Shown one piece after another: positions 6,666 through 9,256 of a DNA stretch of 9,256 nucleotides. The DNA is from CAJQQY01 sp964352225 (GTDB lineage: Bacteria; Bacteroidota; Bacteroidia; Chitinophagales; Saprospiraceae), in assembly GCA_964352225.1 (NCBI GenBank), contig CAYGRM010000276.1, forward strand, positions 1 through 9,256. Reading direction: 5' to 3'. Both the position numbers and the translations under genes were made by a program. Under the pieces are notes generated by a model, which saw only the letters and a program-made list of their open reading frames with translations, did not search any database and was not told where the DNA came from. How positions within the stretch are numbered: position 1 is the first letter of the stretch; every line of letters starts with the position of its first letter.

Positions 6666-8075
6666 ATGAGTATTCGCGCTCGCAGAAATAACGGATTCCA
6701 AAATGTAGATTTGCAAACCCTAAGTTATTATATTGGGCTAGTAGCTGTTGGGTGGATGATGATTGTAGCTGCTACTTCCAAGGGGAATGATTTTAGTGAT
6801 TTGAGTAGCGAAGCTACTAAGCAAGCTTTTTTTATTATAGTTTCATTTGTACTTATTGTAGGAATCTCATTTATTGAGTGGAAGTTTTGGAGAACTTTTT
6901 CCTATATATTTTATGCACTTTCCATTCTATCCCTAATAGCTGTTTTAATTATTGGAAAAAAAGTGAGTGGAGCCACCTCTTGGTTTAGCATAGGTGGATT
7001 CAGTTTGCAACCTTCAGAGTTTGCAAAGTTTGCCACTTGTTTGGCGATGGCAAGTTACCTGAGTTCTTATAATGCAAATCTAAGGATTTTTAAATCTCAG
7101 CTTATCGCCTTTATATTAATTGCTATTCCAATTTTTTTAATTCTGCTGCAGCCAGATGCAGGTTCCGCTATAGTTTTTACCTCTTTTTTAATTCTTTTTT
7201 ATCGACTTGGTTTATCAGAAAATTTCTACATCGTTTCATTAACCATAACAGCGTTATTCATTATTGCCTTGATTTATGAGCCCTATTATGTTGTTTTAGG
7301 ATTTATGATGCTAGGTGCTGGAATTTTTATTTATAATATAAAAAATGAAAGGCGAAAATGGGCGATCGGTTTTGTCTTAATGATTATTGCGACAATTTTA
7401 GGATTACATTTTTTTCATCCATATTATCGAGAAATTTTTGTAGCTAATTTCTTACTAGTTCCAATTTTATCCTTTAACCTTTGGAGAAATGGACGAAAGG
7501 AATTGGTCAAATTCCTATTACCATTAATCATTTTTGGAGGAACATTTGCCTATGGAGCTAATTTCGCTTTCAATAATCTTCTCAAGCCACATCAGCAATC
7601 TAGAATCAATGTTTGGTTAAATCCATCCAAAGCTCCTTCTGATGCCATTTATAATTTGCGACAATCGAAGCTTACGATTGGTTCAGGTGAATTATCTGGG
7701 AAAGGGTTTTTGCAAGGAACAAGAACCAAATTGGATTTTGTTCCAGAGCAATCAACCGACTTTATTTTTTGTACGATTGGAGAGGAGCAAGGCTTTATAG
7801 GAGTTTTTGGAATTGTTGTACTTTACTTGCTTTTCTTATATCGAATAACTGTAATTGCAGAGCGGCAACGTTCTGATTTTTCTAGAAATTATGCCTATGG
7901 TGTCGCCGGTATTTTATTTTTCCACTTCTTTATCAATATCGGGATGACGATGGGATTAATCATGATTATCGGTATTCCACTTCCTTTTATTAGTTATGGA
8001 GGATCTTCACTTTTAGCTTTTTCCTTAATGATTGGTGTCTTATTGAAGTTAGATAGTAATCGATTTTCTATTTAA
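6666..8075 (+). CDS. rodA: Rod shape-determining SEDS glycosyltransferase RodA
   Basis: The product (469 aa) is an integral inner-membrane SEDS protein that polymerises lipid II into glycan strands together with a class B penicillin-binding protein during elongation. Family motifs are SGATSWFSIGGFSLQPSEFAK (101-121), LQPDAGSA (161-168), QSRINVWLNP (311-320), QSKLTIGSGELSGKGFL (333-349), TKLDFVPEQSTDFIF (354-368), EEQGFIG (373-379) and IPLPFISYGGSSL (437-449). Asp365 in TDFIF corresponds to E. coli RodA Asp262, which is required for activity, and it is present. GTRTKLDFVPE favours RodA over FtsW. The protein is about 100 residues longer than E. coli RodA. The excess lies between about 181 and 307 and consists of extra hydrophobic segments. 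The gene is 28 nt after the SPOR gene, probably in one operon with deoC. No mreBCD or mrdA gene is in the window. Confidence 0.95.
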   Translation: MSIRARRNNGFQNVDLQTLSYYIGLVAVGWMMIVAATSKGNDFSDLSSEATKQAFFIIVSFVLIVGISFIEWKFWRTFSYIFYALSILSLIAVLIIGKKVSGATSWFSIGGFSLQPSEFAKFATCLAMASYLSSYNANLRIFKSQLIAFILIAIPIFLILLQPDAGSAIVFTSFLILFYRLGLSENFYIVSLTITALFIIALIYEPYYVVLGFMMLGAGIFIYNIKNERRKWAIGFVLMIIATILGLHFFHPYYREIFVANFLLVPILSFNLWRNGRKELVKFLLPLIIFGGTFAYGANFAFNNLLKPHQQSRINVWLNPSKAPSDAIYNLRQSKLTIGSGELSGKGFLQGTRTKLDFVPEQSTDFIFCTIGEEQGFIGVFGIVVLYLLFLYRITVIAERQRSDFSRNYAYGVAGILFFHFFINIGMTMGLIMIIGIPLPFISYGGSSLLAFSLMIGVLLKLDSNRFSI

Positions 8076-8096
8076 AAAAAAAATCCAAGAGCTCGA

Positions 8097-8217
8097 GAAT
8101 ATCGAATATCCAACAAGGAATATCGATTGGAGAAGTTTAACAATACTACTCAATATTGTATTCCGAAAAATCTGAAAACTTCTCAAATCTTTGTTCTTAA
8201 ATTGTTATTCGATATTC
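8097..8217. repeat. 121-bp imperfect palindrome built of 7-bp units
   Basis: The outer 12 bases, 8097-8108 (GAATATCGAATA), are a perfect inverted match of 8206-8217. Arms of 42 bp (8097-8138 and 8176-8217) match each other at 32 of 42 positions in register. The left arm reads in heptads: GAATATC at 8097, 8104 and 8118, and GAAGTTT at 8132. The right arm mirrors this, with GATATTC at 8211 and AAACTTC at 8176. The 37-bp centre has its own hairpin, ACAATA (8140-8145) with TATTGT (8154-8159). It occupies most of the rodA-tgt gap. It resembles a short intergenic interspersed element; only one copy is in this window, so the repeat nature across the genome is inferred. Confidence 0.75.
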
Positions 8218-8263
8218 AAAAATTCATCACTCACCATTTCTACTTCTTCATTACTTTTTTCCC

Positions 8264-8271
8264 TACTTTTG
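8264..8271 (+). promoter_or_regulatory. Promoter -7 box immediately before tgt
   Basis: TACTTTTG matches TAnnTTTG exactly and ends 6 nt before ATG 8278. A transcript from it would begin at or within a few bases of the start codon, so tgt would be leaderless or nearly so. A one-mismatch copy, TACTTTTT at 8252-8259, could give a slightly longer leader. No good -33 TTTG is visible; TTTC at 8237-8240 is the nearest. Confidence 0.6.
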
Positions 8272-8277
8272 CACCCT

Positions 8278-9256
8278 ATGAAATTCGACTTACAAAAAAC
8301 AGATCCAAACTCTAGCGCACGTGCTGGAGTTATCGAAACGGCTCATGGGAAAATTGAGACACCCATTTTTATGCCCGTAGGAACATTGGCAACAGTCAAA
8401 GGTGTACATCAGCAAGAATTAAAAGATGAAGTGAAAGCTCAAATTATTTTGGGAAATACTTACCACTTGTTTTTACGCCCAGGAATGGAGATTATGGAAA
8501 AAGCAGGAGGACTTCACAAATTCAATGGTTGGGATAGACCAATGTTGACCGATAGTGGTGGATACCAAGTGTACTCATTGAGTGGTACTAGAAAAATAAA
8601 AGAAGAAGGTGTCACTTTTCGATCTCATATTGGAGGAGAAAAGCACTTTTTCTCTCCAGAGAATGTGATGGATATTCAGCGAATTATTGGAGCAGATATC
8701 ATCATGGCTTTTGATGAATGTACTCCATATCCTTGCGAATATAATTATGCAAAACGCTCCATGGAAATGACCCATCGTTGGCTCAAAAGGTGTTGTGATC
8801 GGTTCGATACCACCGATCCGAAGTATGGTTATGAGCAAACATTAATGCCCATCGTCCAAGGAAGTACGTATAAAGATTTAAGAATACAATCTGCAGAAAC
8901 AATTGCTTCCTTTGACCGACCAGCCAATGCTATTGGCGGGCTGGCCGTAGGAGAACCTGCTGATAAATTATATGCAACGACTGAATTGGTTTGTGGAATT
9001 TTGCCAAAAGAGAAACCTCGATATTTGATGGGCGTCGGTACTCCTGAAAATTTATTGGAGTGCATTGCTTTGGGGATTGATATGTTTGATTGTGTGATGC
9101 CAACAAGAAATGCTAGGCATGGACACCTTTTTACTTCTCAAGGAATTTTAAATATGAAAAATGCAAAATGGAAAGACGACTTCAGCCCAATAGATGCTGA
9201 AAGTACAGCTTCCACTAGCCGTTTTCATACCAAAGCTTACTTGCGACATTTATTTC
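8278..9256 (+). CDS. tgt: tRNA-guanine transglycosylase (queuine tRNA-ribosyltransferase), 3' partial
   Basis: The frame is open from ATG 8278 to the right edge (326 full codons), so the gene is cut by the window. Tgt swaps guanine 34 of tRNAs with GUN anticodons for the queuosine precursor preQ1 (EC 2.4.2.29). The N-terminus MKFDLQKTD fits the family start, making the ATG firm. Motifs are FMPVGTLATVKG (31-42), ILGNTYHL (57-64), TDSGGYQV (91-98) with the active-site Asp92, FDECTP (145-150), IVQGS (192-196), GGLAVGE (220-226) and DMFDCVMPTRNARHG (268-282) with the nucleophilic Asp in FDC. The FSPID segment (302-306) should be followed by the zinc ligands in the pattern CxCxxC; here those positions are Ser309, Ala311 and Ser314. 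The distal zinc-ligand His expected near an HNL motif lies beyond the window. Loss of these cysteines may be a lineage trait rather than loss of function, since the catalytic core is intact. It has its own promoter-like box and is separated from rodA by a palindromic element. Confidence 0.95.
   Translation, partial: MKFDLQKTDPNSSARAGVIETAHGKIETPIFMPVGTLATVKGVHQQELKDEVKAQIILGNTYHLFLRPGMEIMEKAGGLHKFNGWDRPMLTDSGGYQVYSLSGTRKIKEEGVTFRSHIGGEKHFFSPENVMDIQRIIGADIIMAFDECTPYPCEYNYAKRSMEMTHRWLKRCCDRFDTTDPKYGYEQTLMPIVQGSTYKDLRIQSAETIASFDRPANAIGGLAVGEPADKLYATTELVCGILPKEKPRYLMGVGTPENLLECIALGIDMFDCVMPTRNARHGHLFTSQGILNMKNAKWKDDFSPIDAESTASTSRFHTKAYLRHLF

Noticed and set aside
8127..8315. Open frame of 62 codons over the rodA-tgt gap
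   Set aside because: It reads through the palindrome and into tgt in the wrong frame, with no protein-like features.
8575..9065. Two minus-strand open frames inside tgt
   Set aside because: They lie entirely opposite a clear tgt coding sequence and show no family pattern.
1..9256. CRISPR array, tRNA or rRNA genes, insertion sequence
   Set aside because: No spaced direct-repeat array, no tRNA-like cloverleaf with anticodon, no rRNA-like sequence and no transposase-like protein were seen.

Overview
The window is AT-rich DNA from a member of the Bacteroidota. Three things point there. The promoter-like sites match the Bacteroidota -7 consensus TAnnTTTG, at 4349-4356 and 8264-8271. Shine-Dalgarno sites are almost absent. 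The lipoprotein has a Bacteroidota-type charged stretch right after its acylated cysteine. I cannot assign the genus. All genes supported here lie on the + strand.

Layout. (1) Positions 1-1289 hold the 3' part of a large superfamily 1 (DNA2/UPF1-like, COG1112-type) helicase with a C-terminal Vsr/MTES_1575-like nuclease-fold domain. Its 5' end is outside the window. (2) Positions 1363-2997 encode adenine deaminase. (3) A 325-bp gene-free stretch precedes a lipoprotein (3323-4183) with the fold signature of an M48 metallopeptidase but without the HExxH zinc site. A strong intrinsic terminator follows it. (4) A stand-alone MoxR-type AAA+ ATPase (4426-5397) has its own -7 box and its own terminator. 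(5) An operon-like run follows: deoC (5580-6251), overlapping by 4 nt a secreted SPOR-domain protein (6248-6637), then rodA (6666-8075). (6) A 121-bp imperfect palindrome built on a 7-bp period (8097-8217) fills most of the gap before tgt. (7) tgt (from 8278) runs off the right edge. It has a -7 box only 6 nt before its ATG.

The genes are mostly housekeeping: purine salvage (adenine deaminase), deoxyribose catabolism (DeoC), cell-wall elongation (RodA, plus a SPOR protein predicted to bind peptidoglycan) and tRNA queuosine modification (Tgt). I see no complete defence system and no mobile island. The helicase-nuclease fusion at the left edge is the only defence-like piece, and it is cut by the window boundary.

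The points most worth a second look are the heptad-periodic palindrome between rodA and tgt, the M48-like lipoprotein with a destroyed active site, the Tgt in which all three zinc-binding cysteines are replaced, the probably leaderless tgt transcript, the membrane insert of about 100 residues in RodA, and the altered nuclease motif at the helicase C-terminus.
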